Assembly: GCF_933775445.1 (NCBI RefSeq)
Contig: NC_065877.1
Coordinates: 20,026,001 to 20,090,000, forward strand
Length of the DNA stretch: 64,000 nt
Source of the DNA: Argentina anserina
Taxonomy: Eukaryota; Streptophyta; Magnoliopsida; Rosales; Rosaceae
Direction of reading: 5' to 3'
Shown: positions 42,968 to 53,879 of the stretch, piece after piece
How positions within the stretch are numbered: the first letter of the stretch is position 1
Layout: each line of letters opens with the position of its first letter
Notes under the pieces: model-generated
The model's input: only the letters and a program-made list of their open reading frames with translations
Told to the model about the DNA's origin: nothing
Database searches by the model: none
Position numbers and translations under genes: made by a program

Positions 42968-44287
42968 GTGACAACAAAGCCTTCACTCCAGTGTGCCAGT
43001 TCTCATGTAGTGTCAGTTCACACCATTGATGTTAAAGATTGGAGGCATCCTTTTATCGAGTATCTTGAGCACAATAAGCTTCCCAGAGATTTGAAGCAAA
43101 TGTGGAGCATCAAGCGGCGAGCATCGCGCTTCCTCTACTACAAAGAAACTTTATATCCGAGGTCATTTGACGGAGTACTCCTTCGATGCTTAGGAAAAGA
43201 TGAAGCGGTCAAAGCCATTGAAGAGGTTCATTCTGGAGTGTGTTGAGCACATCAGTCAGGACCAAAGTTACATTTTCAAGTAAGACGACTAGGGTATTAT
43301 TGGCCCGCCATGGTCAAGGATTGTATAGAGTATGCACAAAAATGCCAAGCTTGTCAGTTTCATGCCAACTTCATTCATCAGCCACCTGAGCCGTTGCATC
43401 CGACAATTGCTTCGCACTCGTTCGATGTCTAGGGAATGGATGCAATCGGACCCATCACTCCGAAATCATCAGCTTGTCATATGTACATTCTAGCAGCCAC
43501 AGATTCTTGCTCAAAGTGGGCAGAGGCGATACCGCTCAAAGAAATAAAGAAAGAAAATATTGTATACTTCATTACTGGACACATTATACAACGCTATGGT
43601 GTACCGCGATGCATCATCACGGACAACGCTAAGTACTTCTCGAATACCACAACAAAAAAGTTGAGCAAGAAATTTCACTTCAAGCTTCACTTCTCTTCGA
43701 TGTACAACACTCCGGCAAATGGATTGGCAGAAACATTCAATAAAACGCTACGTAACATTCTGAAGAAAACTGTCAGCAAGAAGCAGAGGGATTGGCATGA
43801 GAAATTGGGCGAAGCTCTCTGGGCTTATAGAATGACGTATCGAGCAGCCACAAATGCTACACCTTATTCTCTTGTCTATGGTGTACAAGCCGTGTTACCA
43901 TTAGAGAAAGAAATCCCGTCATTGAGAATTGTTTTGCAAGAAGGTCTCACAAATGAGGAAAATGTCAAGTTGCCCCTTCAAGAGTTAGAAGCTTTGGACA
44001 AGAAGAGGCTTGATGCACAACAACACCTGGAATGCTACCAAGCTCGGATGTCACACGCCTTCAACAAAGGTGTTCGACCACGGTCATTTCAAGTTGATGA
44101 TTTAGTTCTTAATGTTCGAAGACCCATCATTATGACACACAAGACTGGCTCCAAATTCAAGTCAAAGTGGGATGGTCCTTACATCGTCAGAGAAGTATAC
44201 ACCAATGGAGCTTACAAAATTGTAGCGGAAGACGGTATGAGGATCGGTCTCATTAACGGCAAATTCTTGAAGAAGTATCATGCTTGA
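42968..44287 (+). pseudogene. Tat-like integrase
   Basis: The zinc-finger part is broken (stops near 43244 and 43429). The core and C-terminus are open from 43436 to 44287: LAATDSCSKWAEAIPLK (first D), IITDNAKYF (second D), YNTPANGLAETFNKTLRN (E), then WDGPYIVREVYTNGAYKI. The catalytic triad is therefore present. Integrase inserts the element's cDNA into host DNA. The element as a whole is dead because of upstream breaks. Confidence 0.92.
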
Positions 44288-46022
44288 AAACGTCAAAGTA
44301 TGCTCCAAGTCTGCATGAACCTAAACTGCACAAGACAAAAAAAAGAACAAAAAAATAAAACAAAATGCTCCAAGTCTGCACGAGCCTAAACTGCATAAGA
44401 CAAAAAAAACCCTTGAACTATGTAATGACTTGATTCCTTCTTTAGAATGATATGTAGACATCTTAAGAATAACAATCTTAAGTTCAGTCACATCAAAAAA
44501 ATATATATAAGAGTTTGATTGAAAAAAAAAGGAGCAGATCCTGAGCATTCAAGTCAGTTGTCACATCCAAGTCAAAACCTTGAAGCTGGTCCGACGTTCT
44601 TTAAAACTGGCTCATAACTTCTTTGCCTCTTCAATCTCTGTTCCACCACATGTTCCCCTATCTCTCTCTCGTTAGCTCTCTGCCCTCTTCCTTGAATCAA
44701 TGATTCAATCATCACAATCACACCTCCTCTTCAGACCTCTCCTCCCCAATTATTCTCCAATCTTCTTCTTTTCATCATCTTCTTCTCTCTCCTTCGGCAT
44801 CATCATCTTCTTCTTCTTCTTCTTTCTTTCTCTCCTCCTTTTTCATCTTCTTCTCATCTTCTTCTTTTTCTTCCTTTCTCTCTTTCTCTCCTCCTTTTTC
44901 TTCTTCTTCTCATCATCTTCTCTCTCCTTCGGCATCTCCTAAAAAAATGTAAATGCAAGTAATTATTGTAAACCTATAGAAGTGATTCCTTCCTCTCCAA
45001 CAGCTGCTCCTCGTAAATTTGCAACACCAATTGGACGGTCCACATTACCTTTATCAACTAAGCCATCAAGATCCTCCACTCCCAATTCACGAACCACCTT
45101 ACCATATGTCAAGCCAGTGGCTCCTCCAGTGAGGTCCTCAACTCCTTCTAGACCCACTGTGCATTCTTCTACACCAACTAGCAGAGCTTCTGTCCCGGCT
45201 TCTAAGACAACATCAAGATCGGCAACACCAACCCAGCTGCCAAGTTCATCAAGTACATCTACACCTGCTGCTCCATAAGAAAGTCCGGTAGTTACACCAG
45301 CTAGTGAAGAAACCAGTGAAGTCAGTCCTACTGTTGCTGAAACAGAAACATCACCTGCCTCTGAAAACATCAGTGAAGCAGCTCCTGAAGAAACAAGTGA
45401 TAATACTGAAACCTCATAGGAGAAGACGGCAATGACTGAGAAGATGAGGATGAGGAAGAATGAAATAGGAGGCTACCTTTCTTTCTTCTGTGTTAAACTA
45501 GAAGATTGCAGGAGATTAAATAGGAGATTATAAAGAACTTTATGGGACAGAATGATGCAAAATGGCCCGATGCTCGCACTAACAATGTGCTGATGAGTGG
45601 CATTTGCCAGAAAGGGAGGAGTTGTGCTGTTGTTTGGTGAGATGCTTGGCTAACTGATGCATTTGTTTATGCTTGGCTAAAATGGGAACTAAAAAAGACG
45701 ATGGGCATGTGACTTTGCATCAATGATACTTGACCTCATTCTTTGCACCATCATGAACAAGATGAGTATTACTGTGGACCATGAATTCCGGTACTTTTCA
45801 TTATTACTGTCGCGAGGGCATAGACGTTTTCGGTGGTGGATGAAAAAAAATTTCAAAATTAAATTCATCTGATTAAAATATATGATGGAAAGATTACTAC
45901 AAAATTTAAGGAGCCTCGAAAGCTAGCTCCACAAATTCTCCAAATCAAAGTGCATACTTCAAACTGCGCTTTCGACACGTGACGACGACATGTCTGCAAC
46001 ACGACTTGAAAGTGGGCGAATT
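44288..46022 (+). other. 3' non-pol region of the Tat element with probable captured host fragment
   Basis: 44700-44945 is a polypyrimidine tract with CTCTCTCCTTCGGCATC repeated near 44783 and 44918. 44982-45418 is a long frame with a single TAA (45276-45278). Its first part is Ser/Thr/Pro-rich (RSSTPTSRASVPASKTTSRS-type repeats), its second part acidic (ETSEVSPTVAETETSP). The S/T/P-rich part resembles the low-complexity repeats of plant microtubule-associated or FLO11-like proteins. UTR-like sequence follows. A purine-rich GAAAGTGGGCGAA (46008-46020) precedes the LTR. I infer capture of a host gene segment. Confidence 0.5.
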
Positions 46023-47065
46023 TGTAGACATATGAAATTTAATGAAGTAAATTATCTTCATTAAATAATTAAACCGACTAAGGACCCGATAAAATTGCAC
46101 ACGTGGCCCAAAATTCAATAAAGTTGGTGCATATCCGAATAAAACTCGTGTCAGCACATAAATGGATGATCGTAATTGATGCTACGTAATTTAGACGTAA
46201 ATCAGAAAATTGAATGTCATTGACGAATCGAAATTGTAATCGGACATTTGATTAAATTAATAAATTCCTTAACGGTTATAATTAAATCAATTATTTCTGT
46301 TTAATTTAGTTATGAGAATACATATTGATTTAATTATACAATTAAAAAAATTATTAATTTAGTGTCATTCAAATATTCTACAAAATAGAAATTTTGACAC
46401 TATAAATACCCCCTTCAACATGAAGAGAATAGACTTGAGAAGAAGAGAGAAAATCACTTAAACAAGATCACTCTCGAGCAATGTTCTAAAAATCCCCGCC
46501 TAGGACCGCCTAGGCGCCCGGAGACCCTTGGCCGCCTAGATTTTGGGCCGATTAATCCCCGATTAATCCTCTAGGCGCTGGTTTTTAGCTGTCCGCCCGA
46601 TTAACGCCAAGCGTTTTTTAGAACCTTGCTCTCGAGAAATCCCAAAGTCTATCAAGTTCACGAAGATCATCAAGTCCACGAAGATCATCAAGTCTACGAA
46701 GATCATAAAGTCCACGAAAAATCATCAAGCCACCAAATCGTTTGTTCTTCATCAAATCCAAATTCAAACTCAAGTCCACGAAGAATCGTCAAGCTACCAA
46801 ATCGCTCATTCTTCATCAATCCAAATCCAAACTCAAGTCCACGAAGAATCGTCAAGCTACTAAATCGCTCGTTTTTCATCAAATCTAAATCCAAATTACT
46901 CAAATTCTCAAGATCAAGTGTACGTCACCCTTAAGCCAAGTCATATACGGAGATAAAATCATAGGAGATTACAAAGATTGTAACCCCGTGCTTGATATTC
47001 AATAAATCACATTTTATTTGTACACGTGTCTGTATTCTTGTTTGTTTTCATGTTCTCGTTCTATA
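46023..47065 (+). repeat. 3' LTR of the Tat-like element
   Basis: Partner of 28617-29483. It is longer because of a 150-bp hAT MITE and extra short CACGAAGATCATCAAGT units near 46660-46720. Its end reads CTATA where the 5' LTR has CTACA, so the terminal CA has mutated. Confidence 0.9.
46479..46628. mobile_element. 150-bp hAT-type MITE in the Tat 3' LTR
   Basis: Ends CAATGTTCTAAAAA and the inverse of TTTTTAGAACCTTG match at 13 of 14. The perfect 8-bp TSD CTCTCGAG lies at 46471-46478 and 46629-46636. It is absent from the other LTR, which preserves the empty site. The interior is rich in CGCCTAGGCG-type palindromes and non-coding. Confidence 0.95.
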
Positions 47066-47070
47066 TAAGG
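47062..47070 (+). promoter_or_regulatory. TATA-like motif across the Tat LTR/host junction
   Basis: TATATAAGG is formed by the mutated last bases of the 3' LTR (CTATA) and the flanking host bases (TAAGG). It lies about 1.36 kb before the PPR start codon. It could act as a core promoter for the PPR leader, but its use is unproven. Confidence 0.3.
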
Positions 47071-48423
47071 CTCTCGTTTTCGTGAATCGGTGAGGTTGAG
47101 GATTGGTTTTTGTCTTTTGATTGGATTTGGTGAGGTGGATCTTGTGCTGCAACTTTCTCCTTTGGTCTGACTTTCGGAGTTTCGGGTTCTTCCCGATCGG
47201 ATCTGAGGGTGTGCCAAGCTTGTCCTTGGAGTCCGGTCATCTTGAAGGATGATGGAGCTAAACGAGTTAGGAGATAAACGAAATAGGTGTGTCGTTCCGC
47301 TCTTTGTTTAATTCAATCGTACCTCAAATCTTTTTCATCCTCGCCCCAAATAGGAAATAGAACCCATCACTGCACCCCCAAGTTCAAACGCATTCCCAAG
47401 TTTCTCCACTGCTTTTCTTCTCCCTTGAAGCTCATCTCCCAGAATCGCCCTCACTGAACCCAGGTAATCTTGTCTTCTTTTCTTCTAATTTATGATCGAA
47501 ATAGGTGACTTTAACATTGGGTCTTTCATTCAAGATTTAACTTAGGCTTTTTACTCACTTGGTTCTATGATGCTTGGAATTAAATTCTACACTATTTATG
47601 TGTGTGGTGATATCCAATGCATAGCCATCAGTTTATCAGTAACTGGAGGATAGATGTAACTAGAACCTTCCATTTCATTGTTGAAATTCCATGGTCAATT
47701 TCACCTGAGTGTTCTTTAGAAACTCTTGATAATAAGACAGTAACAACGAAGTGTTTGTGTCATTGAATCACAACAATGTCGCAAGCACGTCGTATGTTCT
47801 GATGGACACGGAAGCATCACTTGTGAATGTTTAATGTTGCAAGCATTCTTGGAGTCAAACCTAGTTCTTCTACTAGGTTGGTTGAAATATTATTGTCTTA
47901 ACTGAAAAAACAACAGGAACGACATGACACACTCGGCAGAAAATTCATTGATAAAATGAAGCCGAATTTTAGATCGATTGCATTCTTTGTTAGAGGGTAT
48001 TGAGGTTTTACTAGTGCGAAATTTTGTGTTGATTAAGCATTGAACATGCATTTCTGGATAAATTTAGTTATATCAAAGTTGGCAACTTAGAACTATTGTC
48101 TTTAAAGCAGATAATAGTGGTTATATGATCTGCAGTTTGTCTTGTAAATGCTTATGCTATTTTTTCTTGGTTCGTTCATATCTTTTTCACAGCTTATATA
48201 TTTGGGAAGTGTTGAAAAGATGATGTGACTACCAACATTTGGACAAATTCTTCTTATTGTGATCAGAGGTTCAGCACACCCTATTCTAAAATATTCTGCT
48301 CCTTTCTTGCTTCTATGAAAAATCTCTATGGAAATCAAATGTAAGACTAAGAGATTGTCCATGTCCAAATCCGCATAAGTTCTAACCTTGGGTAAACCAA
48401 AAATAGTGTTTCTTACCAACTGC
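47071..48423 (+). other. Upstream region and probable leader of the PPR gene
   Basis: About 47290-47463 has the composition of a transcribed leader and ends in CCCAG followed by GTAATC, a good splice donor at 47464. An AT-rich, T-rich stretch consistent with an intron follows. The acceptor before 48424 is not certain. Confidence 0.4.
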
Positions 48424-50646
48424 ATGAGCTTCCATGGAGGTTTCCACAACCATCAAACACATCTTCTGCGACTACTGCATGCATGCTCAAGGGTACGATC
48501 CCTCAGTGCAACAAAAGCACTCCATGCTCTCAACATCACAATGGGTCCGTCTCCCAAGCAGCCCATTTTTGTTTCCAACAGTATCATGTCACAATATTCC
48601 TCCCTTGGGAAGTTATTGGTTGCTTGCAAGTTGTTTGATAGGATGCCTCTTAGAAATGTTGTGTCATATAATATCATGATTAGTGCTTATAACATGTCTG
48701 GGAATGTAGGGGAAGCTTGGAAAATGTTTTATGAGATGATGGCTTCAGGGTTCAAGCCAACTCAGTATACAGTTAGCAGGTTATTGTCATGTGTGTCATT
48801 GGATGTTTATCATGGGGTTCAGTTGCATTCTTTGGTAATTAAAAACGGACTGTTTGATGGTGATACTTTTGTGGGGACTTCCTTGTTGGGTTTTTATGGA
48901 AGGCATGGGTTGTTAGAGGAAGCGACTTGGACATTTCAGGATATGCCTTGCAGGAGCTTAATAACATGGAATTCAATGATATCATTGCTTGGGAATCATG
49001 GATTTTTTGAAAATTGTTTGTATTCGTTTCGGGAGCTGGTGCGGATGGATGTTGATTTGTCTCCAGGTTCTTTTGTGGGTGTTTTTTCTGCATTTTCATG
49101 CCCTGAAGACTTGAAAATTGGGGAACATTTGCATGCTTTTATCGTAAAGAATGGATTTACTTGTGAAACTTTGGTGATGAATTCTATAATAGGTTTATAT
49201 GTTAAATGCACTGCCATATGCTTGATAGATAAAATTTTTGAAGAAGTACATGTTAAGGACGCTGTATCATGGAATAGTATCATCGGTGCAATAGCAAAAG
49301 TTGGTGCACCACAAAAAGCAGTAGAACTCTTCTCTCAAATGTGCATGGCTGGAGTGATGCCCACAGAGATAACATTTCTTAGTCTTATAAATTGTAGTAT
49401 CAATGTGGAGATTCCTATTTCTGGAGAGTCTGTACATGCTAAGATAATCCAGCATGGTTATGAATCTCGTGTTTTAGTCGGAACTGCGTTGGTTGATTTT
49501 TATGCTAAATGTGCTAACTTGAAAGCTGCCCATATCTGTTTTTACGAGATATGTGAGAAAAATGTGGTCTCTTGGAATGCTTTGATCTCAGGTTACTCAA
49601 ATAATTACTCACCTATATCTATATGTTTATTACAAGAAATGCTTCATTCGGGTTATCAACCTAATGAGTTTTCATTTTCTGCTGTGCTTAAGTCATCATT
49701 GGCATTAGAACTCCAACAGCTTCATTGCTTGGTTGTAAGAATGGGCTTTGAGCAAAATCACTTTGTTCTGAGTTCTCTTATAATGTCATATGCCAAAAAT
49801 GGTTTAATATCTGATGCCCTGGTCTTTGCCACAGCTTCTCATGGTCTGCTTCCTGATGTTCCCTCTAATGCCATTGCTGGAATTTACAACAGAACTGGGC
49901 AATATAATGAAACTCTAAGATTCCTCTGTCCACGTGAAGAACTTGACAATGTATCCTGGAACATTGTGATTTCAGCTCTTGCCCGTATTGGTGATTACAA
50001 AGAGGTATTTGAGCTTTTCCAACAGATGCATTTGAATCAAGTCTGGCCAGACAATTATACACTTGCTAGTCTTCTAAGTGTGTGCGCTAAGCTTTGTGAT
50101 CTTGCTCTGGGAAGTTGTCTTCATGCATATATCATTAAGACTGACTTCAGTTCTTGTGACACATTTGCATGCAATCTTTTACTTGACATGTACGGGAAGT
50201 GTGGTAGCATTGGAAGCTCAGTGAAAATATTTGATGAAGTGAGGTCCAAAAACTTAATCACCTGGACTACTTTGATTTCTGCTCTTGGAGTTCATGGTTA
50301 TGTTCAAGAGGCATTAGAAAGATTTAGAGAAATGATATCATTGGGCTTTAAGCCTGATGAAGTGGCTTTTACTGCTCTTCTTACAGCTTGCAGGCATGGT
50401 GGGTTAGTTAGGGATGGACTGGAGTTATTCAGGCAAATGATAAGTGATTATGGGGTTGAACCAAAAATGGATCATTACCAGTGTGTGGTGGACTTGCTGG
50501 TTAAAGGTGGTCATGTTACAGATGCAGAGAAAGTTATTACCAGCATGCCCTTCCCACCAGATATGATTATATGGCGTTGTTTCCTCGAAGGGTGCAAGAG
50601 TCATGGAAATGCAGTGGATGTGGACCAAGCAGTAGCACATTCTTAA
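48424..50646 (+). CDS. PLS-class pentatricopeptide-repeat protein (E-type)
   Basis: A 740-residue intronless ORF made almost entirely of 31-36-residue PPR motifs in P-L-S order, for example NVVSYNIMISAYNMSGNVGE, LITWNSMISLLGNHG, DAVSWNSIIGAIAKVG, NVVSWNALISGYS, NLITWTTLISALGVHG. It ends in a short E-like region (DHYQCVVDLLVKGG...IIWRCFLEGCKSHGN) without E+ or DYW domain. Such proteins bind organellar RNA base by base and take part in C-to-U editing or processing in mitochondria or plastids. Length and truncated C-terminus resemble the Arabidopsis At3g58590 type; that likeness is from memory and uncertain. I chose ATG 48424; an in-frame TTG upstream is not a credible start. It appears intact although a huge retrotransposon lies 1.4 kb upstream. 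Confidence 0.95.
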   Translation: MSFHGGFHNHQTHLLRLLHACSRVRSLSATKALHALNITMGPSPKQPIFVSNSIMSQYSSLGKLLVACKLFDRMPLRNVVSYNIMISAYNMSGNVGEAWKMFYEMMASGFKPTQYTVSRLLSCVSLDVYHGVQLHSLVIKNGLFDGDTFVGTSLLGFYGRHGLLEEATWTFQDMPCRSLITWNSMISLLGNHGFFENCLYSFRELVRMDVDLSPGSFVGVFSAFSCPEDLKIGEHLHAFIVKNGFTCETLVMNSIIGLYVKCTAICLIDKIFEEVHVKDAVSWNSIIGAIAKVGAPQKAVELFSQMCMAGVMPTEITFLSLINCSINVEIPISGESVHAKIIQHGYESRVLVGTALVDFYAKCANLKAAHICFYEICEKNVVSWNALISGYSNNYSPISICLLQEMLHSGYQPNEFSFSAVLKSSLALELQQLHCLVVRMGFEQNHFVLSSLIMSYAKNGLISDALVFATASHGLLPDVPSNAIAGIYNRTGQYNETLRFLCPREELDNVSWNIVISALARIGDYKEVFELFQQMHLNQVWPDNYTLASLLSVCAKLCDLALGSCLHAYIIKTDFSSCDTFACNLLLDMYGKCGSIGSSVKIFDEVRSKNLITWTTLISALGVHGYVQEALERFREMISLGFKPDEVAFTALLTACRHGGLVRDGLELFRQMISDYGVEPKMDHYQCVVDLLVKGGHVTDAEKVITSMPFPPDMIIWRCFLEGCKSHGNAVDVDQAVAHS

Positions 50647-53360
50647 TTCTGATTCAGCCAATATATTCATTTGGAATTTAATTATTCTGACTGATTTTTT
50701 GAGTCCTCCTTACAATCGTTACTACCTCTAAGTGTTTACTCAGAAATTGCAACAAGTGAAAGACGTTTCTTGTTTCTTGAAGCAGAGCATTCTTCATGGG
50801 GTATATTTTCATTTTGATGGGGTGCTTGCAATACGCCTCTATTGAGGAAATGGTTGTATATCTCCATCATCCAGAGAGGAGGATCTTGATCCCCATTAAC
50901 ACATAATGTAAGGCCTCATTAAAATTCACAATTTTAATCTGCTTCACCTTTTTTTTTTCTTTGCTTCTTGTAGCTGACTAGCTGATCACGCTGCTTCTAC
51001 CCTGTTTTTTTTTTTTTTTGTTAATCCATTAGGCAACCTTTTGGGAGCAAAGAGAACATCATGCATGTGAAATGGCTGCATTAAAAAGAGAAAGTTGTTC
51101 AGTAGTTTACTGTGGAACTGAAGACTATTTCCGGAGTTAAAAACTTTAGTATGTTGCACCCTATTTGTGAACTTTTTATTGTGCACCACCCAAAAGGGGT
51201 TCCTTCTGTGGCGTTATTTGGTGTCAGATATGTCTATGGGATCTCGCATTGCTGAGTACAAAATCAGAGCGTTTCTCTATCTACACTAGAGAATGTTCAT
51301 AAACTTGTATTTCTGCTTGAGTATCAACTGAGGGGATTGGGAAGGCTCCTACGGATTATGATGCAGAAGAGCAGACCGCACCAAAAGCAGTCCAATGGTA
51401 TGCTCTTTATGAATGCCACAAGTGGAGCTTGGGGTTATATGGGTTGAAAAGAATTAAAGTTTAGCCTGATCGAGGGGATATACCTTATGGGTGGCAACAT
51501 ACACAAGGAGGATGAGAATAAGTGATGGATATTAGTCACAAGGGAATCTATTCCAGATTAATACAGTGAACTATCAACTCTTGGTTTTAATGAAGCGTTT
51601 TCCAAAGGCATCAGTCTTATGTCCCTTCTTTAGGGTTTGAAGTGTAGAAGTAGCCTTCAAACTGCTTGGTATCATGATGAGTAATGTTATCTCGGTGGAG
51701 ATTTCAGAGATGAATAGACATGTTTGAGTTTAGTGGGAGCAAACAAATTAGAGAGGGAATTCTCTTGCTGTTATATTAGTGTTATTTGCTGACTGCATGG
51801 AGCATTATATCAATTCATTTGGAGGATCTGATGTCATGGTTGAATGGGCTTGAAGGTAAATTAAACCCTATTTTACTTTAATGATTTTTACTGGTGAAGC
51901 TCAATATGGCAAGCTACAAATCGAGACCATATGGAATTTTATTCACAATTAAGATACTCGATATCTTAGATGAACAAACCATCATAGATATCACATTTGA
52001 CTGTTGAAGAAAACGAGTAAATTTTTTTTGGAAATCTCTGGAATTTTCTTTGATCCCAAATTCCCAATATCTGTATCAGCTTGTGTATAATATATGTTTA
52101 CTAATTTTAATTACTAGGAGTTTCATTAAAACTATTGATTAGATTTGTTTGTGATGCTTTTGCTGGTGATAAGTAGATTGTATCTGCTAATGCACTGTTC
52201 GGTTAAGATTGTATACTTAATCCCCATAAACATAGATTTAGGGTTGTTTTTTCACTTTAGCGTGATTCAAATTTTGTTGACTGGCAGGGGTCCGCATTGC
52301 AGTTAGTAAACTTTCAAAAATGATCAGTGTGTCGGTCATTTAGGTTGAACTCATGTCGGTGCTTCCACGGGTAAATATGGTAAGAATCTATATTAGTTTT
52401 TGCTGATATGGTAGCCAAACATTTATAGCTTCCTGGTCACACAATTTCATTTAGCAGCTTGTGGTATTCTGTATATGGTGTCTGAGAATTCCTAACAAAA
52501 TTATTAGGAGGTTTGTAATCCAAAAAGTATGATTCTGTTGCCTTGTTATTGTAATAGATGCATCAATGCATTATGGATTAAGAACAGATTGCAAATTTGA
52601 AATAATTTGTGAACCTTCATTTTCAACTAGAGTAGTTCTTTGTGGGCTTTGGTGTGCTCTCTAATGTGTACTTTCTCTTTTCATGACCTCATATCCACAC
52701 TGTTTCTCTTTAATGAGAGTTAATTTTTTATGCAAAAAATGGTTAGTTGTCGGTTCATATACTTGAAATGAGGGGTTTCAGTTTCTGTTGAACATATTCA
52801 ATTGTAGCAAGAGTTGTGGGGAAGTAGCTATTGCGGTGATATTCAATTGTTGAACTTCATTGCCACATCCTGTCTTGGAGTCAAGTTATGCAGATTAACA
52901 TCCTTTTTCTTTGTTCTTTTTTGTTTTCTCCTATGGCATTGAACTTTTCTCTACAATGCAGTGGCTGCATATATGTTCATTTGTTTTTATATTTCATTTT
53001 TTCTTTTTCATAGTTCAGTTGATGTCATTTGTTGTAATAAATATATGTAAAGGTTTAGGCAGAGACAGAGGATACAAGGGGCCAACATTGGCTACAGCCT
53101 AGGCAGGCTTTGATTTTCTGTTCCAAGTAGTCCTAAAATCCTAAGAAACCAACAAAGCTCCACTAATTTAACCTCAGCCCACCCTCTATGTACTACTGTT
53201 TGATTGAGTTATATATTTTTCATTGAGCTTATCAAAAGGTTACAGAAGTTAGAGTTCTACCTAGTATTTAAAATGATAATTTTAACTAATTAATTACAAA
53301 AATGCTTAGCAGCCCTGTATCACCCTCTTGTTTCTTACTTTTGCAAATTAAATAGCTGTG
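50647..53360. other. Region 3' of the PPR gene, no gene seen
   Basis: The first few hundred bases are probably the PPR 3' UTR. The rest has T-rich tracts and no coding region I can support. Confidence 0.4.
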
Positions 53361-53879
53361 ATTTTGGTACCTATGAATTTTTGTTACTCAATATGGTACT
53401 TGAACTATTGCACTGTTATTAAATATGGTACATTTGTTAATTTTTCCGTTAAATCAATAATGTAGCACATATTTAGAAGGGCAAAATGGTCTATACACAG
53501 TAAATAATAGATTTTTGCTCCCTCCCTAATTTATTTTATTTTTTATCTAAAATTCTCACAAATTTCCACCAAACTATACATGGTCATTGAGGATAAATAT
53601 ATATATATAATTATATATATGTATGATGTAGGTTATTTGCAAATTTGATGAGACCTTAAAACTAACTGGTAATACAAAACATAACACAATTTTTAGTCTA
53701 ATATACAAAATTAATTTAAATTGTTGTTTTGGCCATTACTTATTGAGCCAAAAAAAGTCAAAATACATATCACATGATTAATTTAACGGAAAAACTAACG
53801 AAAGTATTATATTAGATAATGAAGCTATAGTTCAGGAACTATTTTGGGTCATACAAATTCGTAGGTACCTTTAACAAAA
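53361..53879. mobile_element. Foldback element with roughly 100-bp inverted arms
   Basis: The left arm starts GGTACCTATGAATTTTTG and includes TTTTTCCGTTAAAT; the right arm carries AACGGAAAAACTAACG and ends ACAAATTCGTAGGTACC, an inverted copy at roughly 75 percent identity. It is about 0.5 kb and non-coding. Long inverted ends are compatible with a Mutator-like foldback, but I could not read a convincing 9-bp TSD. It is flanked by no (TA)n, unlike the other foldbacks. Confidence 0.7.

Larger units (their letters stand above)
28617..47065 (+). mobile_element. Tat-like Ty3/gypsy retrotransposon, 18.4 kb with nested insertions
   Basis: LTRs (28617-29483, 46023-47065) bound a plus-strand interior with gag, protease, RT, two RNase H domains and integrase, followed by a non-pol 3' region. 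The second, plant-type RNase H marks the Tat lineage. Removing the nested chromovirus and a hAT MITE leaves about 10.9 kb, normal for Tat. Flanks GAAGG (28612-28616) and TAAGG (47066-47070) match at 4 of 5 positions, a plausible aged TSD. Multiple stops and frameshifts make it inactive. Confidence 0.93.

Noticed and set aside
44963..45370. 135-residue minus-strand frame, Val/Gly-rich
   Set aside because: It is the shadow of the Ser/Thr/Pro-rich plus-strand frame; low-complexity codons keep both strands open.
46626..46934. 102-residue frame with repeated HQVHEDHQV-type residues
   Set aside because: It is a read-through of the LTR minisatellite, not a gene.
48388..48423. Extended PPR start at a TTG codon
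   Set aside because: It adds 12 residues only by using a non-ATG start; the ATG at 48424 is the first methionine and gives the normal organellar-PPR N-terminus.
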